Positions 47,914-60,426 of a DNA stretch of 64,000 bases are shown here, piece after piece. The notes below the pieces were generated by a model. The model was not told the origin of the DNA. It was given only the letters and a program-made list of their open reading frames with translations, and ran no database searches. The stretch comes from Crossaster papposus (taxonomy: Eukaryota; Echinodermata; Asteroidea; Velatida; Solasteridae): positions 186,001 to 250,000 of the forward strand of contig JBAIAA010001152.1 in assembly GCA_037893245.1 (NCBI GenBank). The letters are read 5' to 3'. Made by a program: the position numbers and the translations under genes. Positions within the stretch are counted from its first letter, which is position 1, and every line of letters starts with the position of its first letter.

Positions 47914-48051
47914 TGGTGACAGCAAACAAAGCCTTATAGTCCAGTTTTGCATAATATATGACCACAGTCAATGAGACTTGCACCCCTCAATAATCAATTC
48001 TGATTTCACTTTTTTTCTCATACATTTATAGTACACTGTATACCGGTAGGT

Positions 48052-48449
48052 CCGGCTGGGTAATGAATAACGTGTCTGTAGTACTAGGACCTTTTTAGTG
48101 CTGGGTAAATTATCAGATTGCGAAGCGTTGCGAGCGCAGCTCACGGCCGGGGGTCCAGTTTATTTTTGCATGTTTCTGTGAAAGTCTAGCTAAGTTAATA
48201 AAATAAATTACTACATGAACATGATTAACGTGACTTTGTACGATATCTTCTCTCTTTCTTTTGTGCCCATAATTTAATTTAAACAAAAAAAACCAAAAAA
48301 AACAACAATAATAATAATTGTGCCGGGCGAAAATTTGCAGTGCCGGGCGGTACCGCCCGGCGCCGCCCGGCGCCGCCCGGCGCCGCCCACCGTGGCTATA
48401 TGGCCCATATACCGGTACAGTACAGTCGCGTTATTCATTATACCCAGCC
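48052..48449. mobile_element. GGCTGGGTAATGAATAACG-terminal MITE with GC-rich core
   Basis: GGCTGGGTAATGAATAACG at the left pairs with CGTTATTCATTATACCCAGCC at the right. The interior has CCGGGCGGTACCGCCCGG and three tandem CGCCGCCCGG units (48355-48388). Confidence 0.65.
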
Positions 48450-48629
48450 ATATTATGGGTGCACTAAAGGAGTACATAAAATAGAAATACCCCGGTACAT
48501 TACAATTATATGTACCAGTATACATGTGTACAGGTATCAAAATAGTGTATTGGAAAATCATTCTGGTAAACATGTATTTATGATTAGATTATTACATGTG
48601 TGTGTACCGGTACATCAATTCGCATTTTT

Positions 48630-48962
48630 GTATCACTGTGGAGACATGGCTTTGTTCTCGTGTACAAAATAGTAAGAAAGTCGAGCACGTTTTTCAAAAT
48701 GCTCCCATTTTAACCACAATTATTGTCCTGGGTTGAAATTTCGACCCAATATACCGGTACCTTATATTATACCATAACCCAAACACTAACCCTAACCCAC
48801 ATTCTAACTTTAGTTTTTGAGTAATTTAAGTACAATCCAAAAATCTAAATAGTGAAATTGCTAATGGAGACCTACCGGTATTCATCTATAGAAATTTACC
48901 CTCCGGAGACGTTTTGTCTCCATTGTACACATTGTGTTCAAGTCTCCAGAGGGTACCGTATT
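48630..48962. repeat. dispersed ~335-bp repeat, copy 3 (inverted)
   Basis: This lies in the same orientation as copy 2. It begins near TGTATCACTGTGGAGACATG and ends AGTCTCCAGAGGGTACCG. Confidence 0.75.
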
Positions 48963-49356
48963 TCGCACCAGTATCCTTTCACATACATTTTGTACTGTGT
49001 ACATTGTACAATGTTCATTGTACACATATTTGCCTACCGGTACATGTACAATTTTCTCTAATCCCTATTTTCCACATAGTGAATCCATTGAAATAACAAT
49101 GCACCAACTGCAATGTTTTGTCATTGAAGACAGTACACTACTGGTAACAAGTATTTGACTACATGTACATGTACATCAGTAATTAAACGGCCCCTACATG
49201 TTCCTGTCATGTAATGTATGCAAAGAGTCCTGTACCCACCACACAGGCATCAGTAGGTATGAGTCATCTCCGTATGCGCTTGGACCTACATGTAGTATGC
49301 AGAATCGCACAGACCATTGACCATGGTCTATTGACACAACCACTGCATCTCATATG
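48963..49356. other. unassigned intron sequence
   Basis: Dense TACATGTAC and ATTGTACA words at 48995-49060 and 49160-49175. No gene is seen. Confidence 0.35.
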
Positions 49357-49816
49357 TGTGACCCGCTCCATCAAAATCAGGAATAAGTCTCAAAATTTTT
49401 GAGATACTTGTATGCACATGGTGAGAAAGGGAATTTCATAAGCTTTCTAATGATACCCATCACAAGTGTGTATCTGTTTAGGTTAACGAGTTATAGTCTG
49501 ATGAAGATGACAGGTGTATATTTATTTGCCGAATTCACATTAAAAAAAAAACAAGCTTTGAAATTTTTAACAAAATTGACCAAAAACATACGGACTGCGC
49601 ACACAAATCCTCTTCATTTTCATCTTTATACATGTAGGTCGTTTTTGGTTGCATACAAGACATTAATGACAATAATCTGTGATAACTACAATTCCTAAAA
49701 ATACAATGTTCAGAAAATTGACTTGGTCATGTTTTTCACCCATGTGTTCACTTTAACGGCCGATTGCGTAAAACGGCCTCGGCTACTTATTCCTGATTAC
49801 GATGGAGCGGGTCACA
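49357..49816. mobile_element. TGTGACCCGCTCCATC-terminal MITE, copy 1
   Basis: TGTGACCCGCTCCATC pairs with GATGGAGCGGGTCACA. AGGAATAAGT/ACTTATTCCT lies just inside. The interior (GAGAAAGGGAATTTCATAAG, AGTCTGATGAAGATGACAGG) matches 55529-55955 inverted. Confidence 0.75.
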
Positions 49817-50268
49817 TATTGCCTTGTGTGCATTATCCATGGGTTAGGACCCTGGAGATGTGCATCTAAGTACATGTACGGGTACATTTGGGTTCAGTGG
49901 CTTGTTCTGTTAGAAATTGAACCTTGTAAAAGATGGATCGAGAATTAAATTTGTAAGAATACATTTCTAAAATTTGTTTCTCAATTTGGTTGTTTTATAT
50001 ATTTTTTAATTTGGAATCAAAAAAGTCTGCTACCGAACATCATGCGCTTGACTCTCTAGCAGCAGATTTTTAGATTTCTTGATTATTCAATTTTCAACTG
50101 ATCACAATTTTGCAGAGCTTTTGTTGGACTATGGCCGATAAGTGAGTATACATTGTGGCTCCAGCTCTATTGCAAATCTCCCAATGTCAAGAGCTTAAGA
50201 CTAGAGCTGGATTTATTTAAGCTACCGTAGATTATGTGGTATCCACAAGCCAGGTTGCAGTAAGTTTA
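49817..50268. other. unassigned intron sequence
   Basis: No gene or paired repeat is seen. Confidence 0.35.
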
Positions 50269-51036
50269 AGCCGTGTTCGCACTTTACTGAGACGATGGTA
50301 AAATAAAAAATGGTCAAATGTTACCACTGTTCGCACTTGGACTTTCGACACGGGAAATTTTTACCGAGACCATGGGAGAAGTAGCCGAGCTGTCATTATA
50401 ATGACTCGTAAGGGCGCTTTGTGTGACCTTTCTGCATTGACCCCGGTGTACCCATTCGCGCGCGCGGTTTTTTTTCGATCGCATCATTGACGCCATGCCA
50501 TCGTACGGTATTGCATCCGTTGTCGTGCTTTCTTTCGTCGTAAGACACGTTGACGTTCTTTATTATCATCTGGAAATGATGCACTGGTAGCACCAATCAA
50601 ACTTCCGACTGTATCAATAATAATATCTGCCATAATATTGACCAAGGGAACCCCAACTCTACGTAATCTTTTTGCAGAACCACGTGCGAATGTGATCACG
50701 ATGCGATTTGCATGCATCAGCGTGCCCGCGCGTAAAAAATGCAAAGAGCGCATGCGCGATGTTTTGTGTAGCATGACCTTGCACTTTAGGGCCGGATGAA
50801 CGTTTTCCTGGGCCGCTTTTACCGACACGCGCTGTTCGCACTGGACTTATCGTCTAGGGAAAAGTGACCAGGGAAGTTCTCCCGGGCAGCAGTTGGCCGG
50901 TAGAAGTACCCACTGGACTCGGGAGAAGTACTGTACCTGAGAGGAAAACGTCCTAGGCTGTCCGCACTGGACTTAAAATGGGAAAAGTACCCATCGTCTA
51001 GGTATGTTTTATCATAAGTCCAGCACGAACAGGGCT
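50269..51036. mobile_element. PIF/Harbinger-like MITE (AGCCGTGTTCGCACT), copy 2
   Basis: Same family as 28553 with TTA flanking both ends. Its interior holds about 270 extra bp (around 50430-50690) relative to copy 1, including a divergent open frame on the minus strand (50484-50828) that I could not assign. The longer copy may retain more of the parent element. Confidence 0.7.
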
Positions 51037-51913
51037 TTAGGAACCCTGGCCGGGTTGAAGCGAAGCCTGCCCCACGTCAAACATGTACAATAGGTCACTG
51101 ACTGCGGTGCCAGCCTTTAGCGCATGTATACAGTGCATTTTGCACATTACAGTACGTACATGTATTTGGACGGTGGTATTTACTGCTCAGAAATACGTCT
51201 ACGTTTAGCAGATCAGAGGCCAATTGTTTTGGTTTGTTATCACTACTCGCTAATTACAACAAATTATAGGCATTTTGTTGCATGAGCAACTCTTATTTAT
51301 AAAGAATAGAGAACATTTCCAAACAGCAAAATTACATGAGATTTGCAGAGATGCCAACCCTCCCGATTTCGCCGGGAGGTTTCCAGAAAATCAACTATTA
51401 CTCCCGACCTTACAGGCACATAAGATACATGTATCCTCCCAGATTTGCAATATATTAATGCGTCTTTAATTTTTGTATCGGCATTTTTGTTCGGTGTGTA
51501 TTTGGTCGTGTGTTAATGTGTGTTGTTTTGCAGTGCATTATACATGCAAGCAACTCTGTTCAACGTGCAACATGACGCAGACTACCGTGAAAGCAAAAAA
51601 AACGACCAAAAAATGTACTTTACAAATGTCAAATCCTCCCTGACAACAGGATTCAAAAGTTGGAATATCAATTAATTTGTTTTCTCTGTAGCTCTTAGGC
51701 TGAAGTGGCTTTTTTTGTCATTGCTGCTAGGGGCAATATTCCATTAAACCAACAAAAATAAAATTGGGACAAATTCTGAAATGGCATCACTGGTAACCGT
51801 GAAGTGGCGAGCAAACATAAAAATACTGTGAGACGCAAAGACCCCAAAACCTTGTGTTGAAACCAACAAATGTTTAAAGTAAACAATAGGCCCCATTGTC
51901 ACTTTTTGTAATA
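51037..51913. other. unassigned intron sequence
   Basis: No gene is seen. Two short frames near 51275 and 51695 have no recognisable features. Confidence 0.35.
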
Positions 51914-52334
51914 TGTGACCTGTCATCACAAAATGAGCGTAAAGTCGGCACAATCAAAAATTAGGATACTGTATGGGTATTTCTAAATTCTGTGGAAACA
52001 GAGCTTTCCAATAGTATTTAACACTTGGAGGTTTGATACTCAATATTTAGTCTGGAGTCTTAATACATACCGGTAGATTATGAGAAAACAGGCATTTCTT
52101 GCTAGAAATTGTGTAAAAGGCATAGAAAGGCATAGTCAAAATTGTCTCAAAAACTAATTTTGTTTTTATCTGATCGTCCTGAAAAATTGGGAATTTATTG
52201 TTGGGGATTTAGTCTTAAAAAAAACCATATATATAATCTCAAAATCGACCACCCCTTCAAATGTTGACTTTGACTGGCCGTACTGGGAAATCACTCCGTG
52301 CGACTTTACGCTCATTTTGTGATGACAGGTCACA
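51914..52334. mobile_element. TGTGACCTGTCATCAC-terminal MITE, copy 1
   Basis: TGTGACCTGTCATCACAAAA mirrors TTTTGTGATGACAGGTCACA, extending inward through TGAGCGTAAAGTCG. TA flanks both ends. Four more copies lie in the introns at 56131, 59069, 61496 and 62784. Confidence 0.85.
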
Positions 52335-52566
52335 TATTTACAGAAAAAGTGACCTACACGTACATGTACTTGTATGTACATGTACATGTACCTTGTATTG
52401 CACTGAACATGTTTTTCGTTCCAACAAAAAGTGTTCACGTTTTCGGGCCTTTCAGTGTACCGGTATGCATGGGCTTGGCTGGCTCCTGGTTCACAAATCC
52501 TAATGATACAGCATCCTAAATAATACATCATTGCAATGTACAAATGTACATGAATTTTAACAAATA

Positions 52567-53009
52567 TGTGACCAGCTCTACAAAAATGTGTCTTAAGTCG
52601 TGCTGTGCATTACTATGTAATGCCCACTCAACGTTGAGAGGGTAAACAATTCATCAAAAGGTGATTTACATTTGTTGTCATGAATGACATCTTTAATACA
52701 GGTCTACAGTTTATGGTTTCATTCAAAGAAATTTTAATTTTGATGAATAAAGTGGAAACAAATCACATTTTGTGTGCATCGTTCTGTTGTAGCACAACAG
52801 AGCCGGCTATTTCAAAGCCTGTTTTCTCAGTTGTGTAATTTTAACTCCAAGGAAGTAATCAATATGTAAACACAGCATATCTCCAAAATGGGAGGTGCTA
52901 TAGAGCTCTATTAAATATCAAATGAAAGCTTATGTTGTGGGCGTTTCAACCGTGTATTCTCAATTTCTTGTTTTGCGACTTAATACACCTTTTTGTAGAG
53001 CCGGTCACA
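52567..53009. mobile_element. TGTGACCAGCTCTAC-terminal MITE, copy 2
   Basis: TGTGACCAGCTCTACAAAAA mirrors TTTTTGTAGAGCCGGTCACA. TA flanks both ends, as in Tc1/mariner-type insertion. Same family as 25187. Confidence 0.75.
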
Positions 53010-53839
53010 TATGATATATTACTTACCTACCTGTACATAGGGTTCATAATTACGTTGTCATGGTTGTGCACAGTGCATTGCATGGACAACTGATCATGCT
53101 ACAAGTCCAAATATTAAACCAGAAACAACTAAATACTGGTATAAAAGTTTGCAAGGGTACACCTATTGTTTAACTTGTTAGTTACAGCACAGAGCTGGAT
53201 AATATTTAGTCGGCCTTGAGTTTTAGCCTAAAGGTAATTCTATCAATCAGCCTGGCTTAGATGTGTACATGTAGTGTAGTTTTTCTGCACACTCATTTTA
53301 CTTCCTATCACATGATCAGCTACCACCTTCCCCTTCACTTAGTCTCAATTTCCCCTTCCCCTCAACTTCTTCATTAGGCCCCACCCTGCACCCAGAAAAA
53401 AAAATCCCTTTTGAGGCAATAAATGGAATATGCCAATTTCTTTTGACCCCAAATTCAATGTTTGTTTTAGCAGTTTTGGAAACCATGATTATGCTTTGTG
53501 TGAGATTGTATTTTATGGGATATTGAGTTAGCTAATGCAAGCAGAAGTTACTTTTGCCCCCCAAAAAAATGGATCAGTCCACTTTGTAAGGGGTAGAACT
53601 GGGAACAATTTCTGCTGACAAGTCCTTAGTAATATCTTTACTCGCCTCTTATGCACAAACTAAAACATCCCACACTCATCTTTGGAACACTCCACAAAAC
53701 GGACTATAGAAGTTGCAAAAACCACAAGCACACATCATCACACAAGGACTGTGGTTACAAAAAGCCCACCTTTTCCCCGTACTGTTTGGTTTGTAGTGTG
53801 CAAGTCATGTATTCTAAGGTTTCCTCTCATCATTTTCAG
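53010..53839 (+). other. end of intron 1, upstream of exon 2
   Basis: No repeat ends are recognised. The last 20 nt before exon 2 (TCCTCTCATCATTTTCAG) form a good polypyrimidine/AG acceptor. Confidence 0.5.
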
Positions 53840-53934
53840 ACGGCACAAGCTCGTATCGTGATCAAGGGAGGCAAAGTGGTCAATGCGGACCATTCCTTCT
53901 ATGCGGATGTGTACATTGAGGATGGCACTATACG
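53840..53934 (+). CDS. exon 2: N-terminal beta segment of the DHPase core
   Basis: It opens after TTTTCAG in phase 0 with [20 protein letters not shown] and ends ATA CG|GTAAGT in phase 2. The IKGGKVVN...[10 protein letters not shown] pattern is the conserved small beta-sandwich start of dihydropyrimidinase/CRMP proteins. [11 protein letters not shown] is closer to CRMPs than to mammalian DPYS as I recall them. Confidence 0.9.
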
Positions 53935-54004
53935 GTAAGTATTGTCAGCTACATTTGTACATGTACAAGTACCTGTAAACCTGTAAAATGTACTTGTCAG
54001 TGTT

Positions 54005-54115
54005 TTAATGTAGGATCGAAATGGGTAATTTCTTGAATTGCTTGACCTGTCCAAAGTTTTACAATCATGGATGCCGAGGAAAAAAACAAGAAAAACAGCG
54101 TTTGTTTTCAACTTT
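54005..54115. mobile_element. MITE with AAAGGTAG ends, internal fragment in intron 2
   Basis: Only the segment resembling AAGTTTTACAATCATGGATG...AAAACAGCGTTTGTTTTCAA remains. It lies 70 bp after the exon 2 donor. Confidence 0.6.
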
Positions 54116-54391
54116 GTTCTCTTCTTTTTTTAGATCGACGTCTGGTAATTCTGATTGTGTTCACATTCATGATTGTGAGCAGGATAAGAATTTCCAGTGA
54201 AATCAGCTAATCGGTATTCGGTTTAAAAACAAATTAGGATAAACTGATTTTGAAATCTCTGATTTCTTCCACCACTATAGAAGGTATGATTGACTGTTTA
54301 CACACGCATACTTGACATACAGTACAAGTCATGGCTGTGATTGGTCCAAGCGCCATTGGGTGGGGCTTATACATCGGTTTGATGGGAACCA
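54116..54391 (+). other. intron 2 sequence between repeats
   Basis: Short unassigned part of intron 2 between the MITE fragment and the SINE. Confidence 0.4.
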
Positions 54392-54751
54392 GTGTCGTGG
54401 CCGAGCGGTTAAGAGCTGGGTTTTCTGTTCCGCTGGGCGTGAGTTCGAGTCCCGGTGTCGACACGTGTGTCCTTAAACAAGGCAATTAAACCACTATTGC
54501 TTCGTCCTTCAGATGGGACATAAAGCCGTTGGTCCGTGTGTGTGTATAATGTATATATATTGAACCTGGACACATACGTAAAAGAACCCAGTCACACTTA
54601 TCGCTAAAGAGAAGGGGTTCGCCCCAGCGTTTCTGGCATTTCGTTCATCCTCCTATACTGGTTTCTTCAGGCTTACGAGCTAAAGTGCCTTGGGCGCTTT
54701 TGAGGAATCCTCGGTTTCATTGCCGAAAAAGAAATAATAATAATAATAATA
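54392..54751 (+). mobile_element. tRNA-derived SINE, family 1, copy 2 (intron 2)
   Basis: The head GTGTCGTGGCCGAGCGGTTA and B box AGTTCGAGTCC (54442-54452) match copies at 45984 and 63394 but the 3' body is longer and different (TTCAGGCTTACGAGCTAAAG), ending in (AAT)n. It shares transcriptional orientation with the host gene. Confidence 0.85.
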
Positions 54752-54778
54752 AAGTACCGAGTACTGTTCTTCCTATGA

Positions 54779-55320
<542 letters not shown>

Positions 55321-55485
55321 TTGATCACTGCCTTCCACAGAAGGGTGAAGCACTCCTTGATGCCTATGAAAAATGGCGTGGCTGGGCAGACCCCAAAGTC
55401 TGCTGTGACTATTCCCTACATGTCGGCGTGACTTGGTGGGGAGAAAGTGTCGCTGATGATATCACCACCTTATGTCAAGAGAAAG
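55321..55485 (+). CDS. exon 4: DHPase/CRMP core
   Basis: It follows CTTTCTGCAG, completes Ile from A|TT, and reads IDHCLPQKGEALLDAYEKWR, then WADPKVCCDYSLHVGVTWW. It ends AAA G|GTATG in phase 1. WADPKVCCDYSLHV is nearly invariant in the family. WW at this point is like DPYS, whereas CRMPs have ISEW. Confidence 0.92.
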
Positions 55486-55528
55486 GTATGTTGAATGTAG
55501 TGATGTGATTTTAAAACAATTGTTTATA

Positions 55529-55955
55529 TGTGACCTGCTCCATCGTAATCAGGAATAAGTCGCTGGGGCCATTTTACGCAATCGGCCGTTGAAGTGAACG
55601 CATGGGTGAAAATCGTGACATTGTATTTTAAGGAAGTTTAGTTATCACAGATTATTGTCATTAATGTCTTATATGTAAAAACGATCAATAAAGATGAAAA
55701 TGAAGAGGATTTGTGTGCGCTGTCCATATGATTTTGGTTAATTTTGTTTATTTCAAAACTGTTTTTCTCAGAATGTGGACTCGGCAAATAAATAATACAC
55801 CGGTCATCTTCATCAGACCATAACTCGTTAACCTAAGAAGATACACACCTGTGATGGGTATCATTAGAAAGCTTATGAAATTCCCTTTCTCACCATGTGC
55901 ATATCTCAACAAGTCATTTCGAGACTTATTCCTGATTTCGATGGAGCGGGTCACA
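55529..55955. mobile_element. TGTGACCTGCTCCATC-terminal MITE, copy 2 (intron 4)
   Basis: This is the reverse-oriented relative of 49357-49816. TGTGACCTGCTCCATCG mirrors CGATGGAGCGGGTCACA, and TA flanks both ends. It starts 44 bp after the exon 4 donor. Confidence 0.75.
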
Positions 55956-56130
55956 TATTCTGTTGAAATTCCACTATTCGGTTTTGATTTTAACAATCGA
56001 ATATTCAAAATTAACCAAAAAAAAAAAGCTTTCCATTGTTTTGTGACACGGTTTAAGAAAACAACTGCAACATCCTCCAATTGGCTTCGTCATCTCTGAC
56101 TGTAACTGCATTCATTGCTAGTGGTTTATT

Positions 56131-56553
56131 TGTGACGTCTGTCATTACAAAATGAGCGTAAAGTCGGCAAAATAAAAAATTGAGATATGGGTATTTCTAA
56201 ATTATGTTGAAACGGAGCTTTCCAATGATATAACAGTTGGAGGTTTGATACTCAATATCTTTTTTATTTTTATTTTTTAGTCTGGAGTCTTAATACAGAG
56301 ATATGAGAAAACAGGCATTTCTTGCGAGAAATTGTGTGAAAGGCATAGAAAGGTATAGTCAAAATTTTCTCAAAAACTAATTTTGTTTTTATCTGATCGT
56401 CCTGAAAAATTAGGAATTGATTGTTGGGGATTTAGTCTTTAAAAAAACCATATAATCTCAAAATCGACCACCCCTTCAAATTTTGACTTTGACTGGCCGT
56501 ACTGGGAAATCACTCCGTGCGACTTTACGCTCATTTTGTGATGACAGGTCACA
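56131..56553. mobile_element. TGTGACC-terminal MITE, copy 2 (intron 4)
   Basis: Ends TGTGACGTCTGTCATTACAA and TTGTGATGACAGGTCACA, flanked by TT on both sides. Interior AGAAATTGTGTGAAAGGCAT and TCTGATCGTCCTGAAAAATT as in the other copies. Confidence 0.8.
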
Positions 56554-57147
56554 TTTAGGCTGCCCGTTTGACCTTTTTAAAGAGTTCCCATTTATTTGTT
56601 CTCCACATTTATACTACCGGTAGCTCTAAAACTTGTTGTTTTGTAAAGGCGCAGTGGTCACTGACTCTTGCAAACTATAACCAGTCATTGGGAGGCCATT
56701 TCAATGTGGCACCTCACTCATCATTTCGATTGATGGATTGTGGCGGTATTTTGGTTCAGTACCTGGCAGAGGCAGTAGGGAGTAAGGGTTAATTAACTTG
56801 TCCAAATATAACTCAATATTTGCAGCAATGTGACTTAAGCCCTGCAGAGCCAATCCCCGGGAAATAAATCCCCGGGAAATTCCCGGGGAATTTTTACCCC
56901 ACCAACACCCCAGCAACCGTTCACACTAGACCCATTTGGTAACTCCCGGGGACACTATTTCCCGGGAATATGCACGGTCGTTTCACACTGGCCATCAAAC
57001 CCCGGGAAATGTGTAAACTGAGGGCGCCCATCAGGAAGTTCCCAAATGAATTGTGGGCGGAAGTCCAATCCCACAATGCAACGCATCATGCGGATAAGAA
57101 AATAGAAGACTGGTACCTAACCACACGGGATATTATAAATACACGTA

Positions 57148-58292
57148 CACTGGCGTGCAAAAGTATTTACGCACCAGCAGTGGGATTTTCGTTTTGAGAT
57201 TTCACTCATAAATATCTTAATTGTTAAATAAATTTCCAAACCTGTGTATTGTGTCTTTCTTTTAATCAGTAATATTCATGTTTGCATCACTAAACAGCCT
57301 CTCCTTCCTGGCAAAAAAACGCTGCTTTGCGACATCGTTTCGCGACAACGTTAAACCGCCATCTTGAATTGCCTCATTACGAGCTCATGAATATCATTAC
57401 GTGCTCATGAATATCATTACGTGGGCATTTAAACCAATGGCGTAAAAGTGCGCGCTGTCTTTCGGGCCTTTTAATGAATATTTACGAGGTCAAACATAGC
57501 CCCCCAATCACAGTTTGGAAACTAGAACCCCTAGACCTTACAAGGCGTGCCCTAATTTGCATGTGAGTGGTTTCCAGAAATTTCTGTGACGACACAATGC
57601 CGCTTCATAAATCAGCGAAACAACAAGCAAAAAGGAATGATCCATGCTTGGCATGGGGGAGGGAATTTCCAACCGTAAAATAGGATAATGCACCGCCGCA
57701 TCCTGCAAGGATAACACAGGAATATCTGGGCGATCCAATCCCAGACTTTATTCGAGAAATGGGGGGCAGTTGGGACGTCGAGTTGATGGTATCGCCGGCC
57801 AAGAGCCCTGACCTGAAACCGCTATAGAATTTGTGGAACGATTTGGAAAGGCAACTGCACCGCGAAATTAGTCCTCGAAACCATAATGAATTGTTCCAAA
57901 CTCTTTAGTGGATTTGGTATAGCCTGGATCGTCAGATCCTTGCCATCTGTTGGGGTCAATGGGCCGGCGGTGCCAAGCTGTAATCGATGCCCGCCAGGCT
58001 TTTACTCGGCATCAACTCCTTAACATTACAGTGTTGGGCCATGGGCGCCGCCATCTTGGATTGTACCGACATTCCCATAGACTTTGTGCACGAAAAAAAA
58101 AGTGACGTCAGATTAATCGCCACTGTGGACTCATGAACGCTAATTGAATTAATACAACTTCAATTATTTGGACCGAATAAACCACTCAATACACAGGTAT
58201 AAATTTTATTCAAACAATTGATTGGTTAAATATGACAAAAAACAAGAAATCTAATTTGTAAACAGGTGCGTAAATACTTTTGCACGCCAGTG
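57148..58292. mobile_element. Tc1/mariner-like element nested in the MITE
   Basis: CACTGGCGTGCAAAAGTATT at the left and AATACTTTTGCACGCCAGTG at the right are perfect 28-bp inverted repeats (further TACGCACC / GGTGCGTA). TA flanks both ends (57146-57147, 58293-58294), as Tc1/mariner requires. At 1145 bp it is shorter than an intact Tc1 (about 1.6 kb), so it is internally deleted. Confidence 0.9.
57684..57983 (+). pseudogene. Tc1-like transposase C-terminal remnant
   Basis: The frame reads DNAPPHPARITQEYL (second catalytic Asp region, as in QDNAxxH of Tc1) and later SPDLKPL-stop-NLWNDLERQL, the decayed SPDLNPIENLW motif that normally holds the third acidic residue. Stops at the ENLW position and near 57907 and 57981 show it is dead. 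The N-terminal DNA-binding half is missing. Confidence 0.85.
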
Positions 58293-58847
58293 TACACGAG
58301 AAGGAAGCTAAACACAGTCTTGTTCACGACACTTCTTTTATTAAATATTAAAACCATTCATTTTGCTCATATTCTTTAAAATTAAATTATTTTTATAATT
58401 TTCAAACGTTATTATTTGTCTTTTACGAAAAGTTTGAAAGGTACTGCATTACAATACTAAGTCACCGCGCGAATTATTTGGCGCGCTATTTGTGACCCTG
58501 TGACCTTTTAAGATTACCCGTGGACGCAAAAAGGTGGGGTAAGTTCAAACCCTGCGACGTTCACACTAGTTGCTTTTTCCCGGGAAAAACGTTAAACCCA
58601 GGGGAATTTCTCCTTTAACCCTACATGTACTCCCGAGCAGGGGTAAATATTTCCCGGGGAAAAGCAGTTTCCCGGGGATTTCTTTGAACAGACCGACCGA
58701 AATTTTCCTGGGGAATTGCCGGGTAAATCGTCTAGTGTGAAAGGGGCTATACATGTAGATCATTAATTAAATAGAATGTGTCCTCGGTTCTAGTATGCTA
58801 CCAAACGACACCCAACTAATGGTCACTTTTTCCATTCTCCTTGACAG

Positions 58848-58909
58848 GGGTGAACTCCTTCAAGATGTTTATGGCTTACAATGGGATCTTCCGGCTTACA
58901 GATGCTGAA
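58848..58909 (+). CDS. exon 5: carbamyl-lysine exon
   Basis: It starts after TTGACAG, completing Gly from G|GG, and reads VNSFKMFMAYNGIFRLTDAE, ending GAA|GTGAGT in phase 0. The Lys codon at 58862-58864 (K161 of the short isoform) aligns with the metal-bridging carboxylated Lys of dihydropyrimidinase. CRMPs have a hydrophobic residue instead (VNSFLVYMAF, from memory). The Tyr of MAY (Y166) is the substrate-binding Tyr. Confidence 0.92.
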
Positions 58910-59068
58910 GTGAGTGCTGCTTTTTGTCATTCATAACGTGAATGAATGTACCTAGGGAAAAGCAATGTTGCCTTTTTTGTAAAGATACATGTATGCCAAA
59001 TCGAGTCAAATGCTTTTTCCGAACAATAAAATATCTTGTAGATGTGCAGTTTTTCATAGAAAGAAAAA

Positions 59069-59707
59069 TGTGACCTGTCACCACAATATGAGAGTAAAGT
59101 TGGAAAATTGAAAATTGAGATATTGGTATTTTCAATTTCTTGAGAAAGAGAACTTTCCAATGGTACATAACACTTGGGAGTTTTGCGATAAATACATTTT
59201 ACAGCGCTCCAGAAGGTCACGGGTTTTACAAAACGTTGTTTGTGAGAAAACTTACTTATAAACATCATAAACAAAACACACAAAAGATTGCCAAACAGGA
59301 CAAGTAAGGTTCGGTTGAGCATAGCAACGGCTATGTTCTAATCATTATTTCTTTTTGAAACCTTCCCACACATACAAACTATTGTATAATCAACATAATA
59401 TCAAAATTTCAAAAATGTGGGGCAGTTACGAAGACCTAATTTGCATATTTAATTACCGTGTTAATTAGACCACTGATGAACTTTAATCCAAACATTAACT
59501 ACGCAAACACTACTCAAAATCCCGTAATTTAAGAGGTTTTCGATCATCTGATTGCGCCCAAAAATAGGAATATGTAGAGGAGGATTTAGGCTTTCCAAAT
59601 TACGCAAAATCTCAAAATTGACCACCTCTTCATATTTTGACTTTGGATGGCCATATCTCCAAATCACATTGTGCGACTTTACTCTCATTTTGTGGTGACA
59701 GGTCACA
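59069..59707. mobile_element. TGTGACCTGTCACCAC-terminal MITE, copy 3 (intron 5)
   Basis: TGTGACCTGTCACCACAATA mirrors TTTTGTGGTGACAGGTCACA, flanked by AA on both sides. At 639 bp it is longer than its relatives, with a diverged interior. Confidence 0.75.
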
Positions 59708-60426
59708 AATGTGTAATGTTATAATTGTTGTAGTCCCTCAGAAATAAACTGTTCATATACCGATAGGACATTAGTCTGATGGTTGGTCGGTATCAAATAA
59801 AAATACAGTTGGTATAGCACGGGGAACTCTGGCTGCACGTACCGGTAGGTAGGCCCTGATGTGGTTGTCCGGGCCCGAGATTTGTCAAGCTCTGCGACAA
59901 AATAGCTCATCTTTAAAACCACAAGACATTATGTGATGTGTAGTAATGGCCCACGGCATCTTTGTAACGTTATCAAAAAAGGACGGGCAAAATACTATTC
60001 AAATATTCAGTTGATATTTGAGCAGTGCTGATTACAACTTGGTTCACCACTTGTTGACCAATACACCTTATTTCACGAGTCGGCCATTTTAAATTGAAAG
60101 CGAAGTCAAAATCTTCATTTTTGAAACTTGCAAATATCCTAGAAATGTAAGTAATGAAATACAATTAATTACAAATTAATACCGGTCTGCTCTAATGAAT
60201 AATGATAGGCTAATGTTTTAAGATACTTTGTGCTTTAATTAAAAGCGAGGTTTGGAACGCATAATAGTCTGGCACCATCTAATTTAACGATTTACAAGGC
60301 CTATTTATTCACACATACTGTACGTGATTTTGTTGCACGCCTATTAACGAACAGAATGGTATGCGACGGTTGCGCGACTTAAAATTATTAGCGCAATAAG
60401 GCGCACGACTTTGTCGCGTAAGGGAA
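59708..60426. other. intron 5, unassigned
   Basis: No gene is seen and no paired ends. GCGCGACTT/GTCGCGTAAG words near 60370-60425 abut the hAT fragment. Confidence 0.35.

Larger units (their letters stand above)
56838..58748. mobile_element. AGCCC-terminal MITE interrupted by a Tc1-like element (intron 4)
   Basis: It begins AGCCCTGCAGAGCC with CCCCGGGAAAT repeats and ends ...CGTCTAGTGTGAAAGGGGCT. CCCGGGGATTT, TTCACACTAG and CCCGGG words recur in inverted fashion near both ends. The flanks TTA/ATA resemble a Harbinger TWA duplication with one mismatch. Its right end is 99 bp before exon 5. Confidence 0.6.

Noticed and set aside
54392..54460. Possible tRNA gene (A and B boxes present; also in 46207-46275 and 62460-62539)
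   Set aside because: The cloverleaf is incomplete and each head continues into a SINE body with a simple-repeat tail, so these are retroposons.
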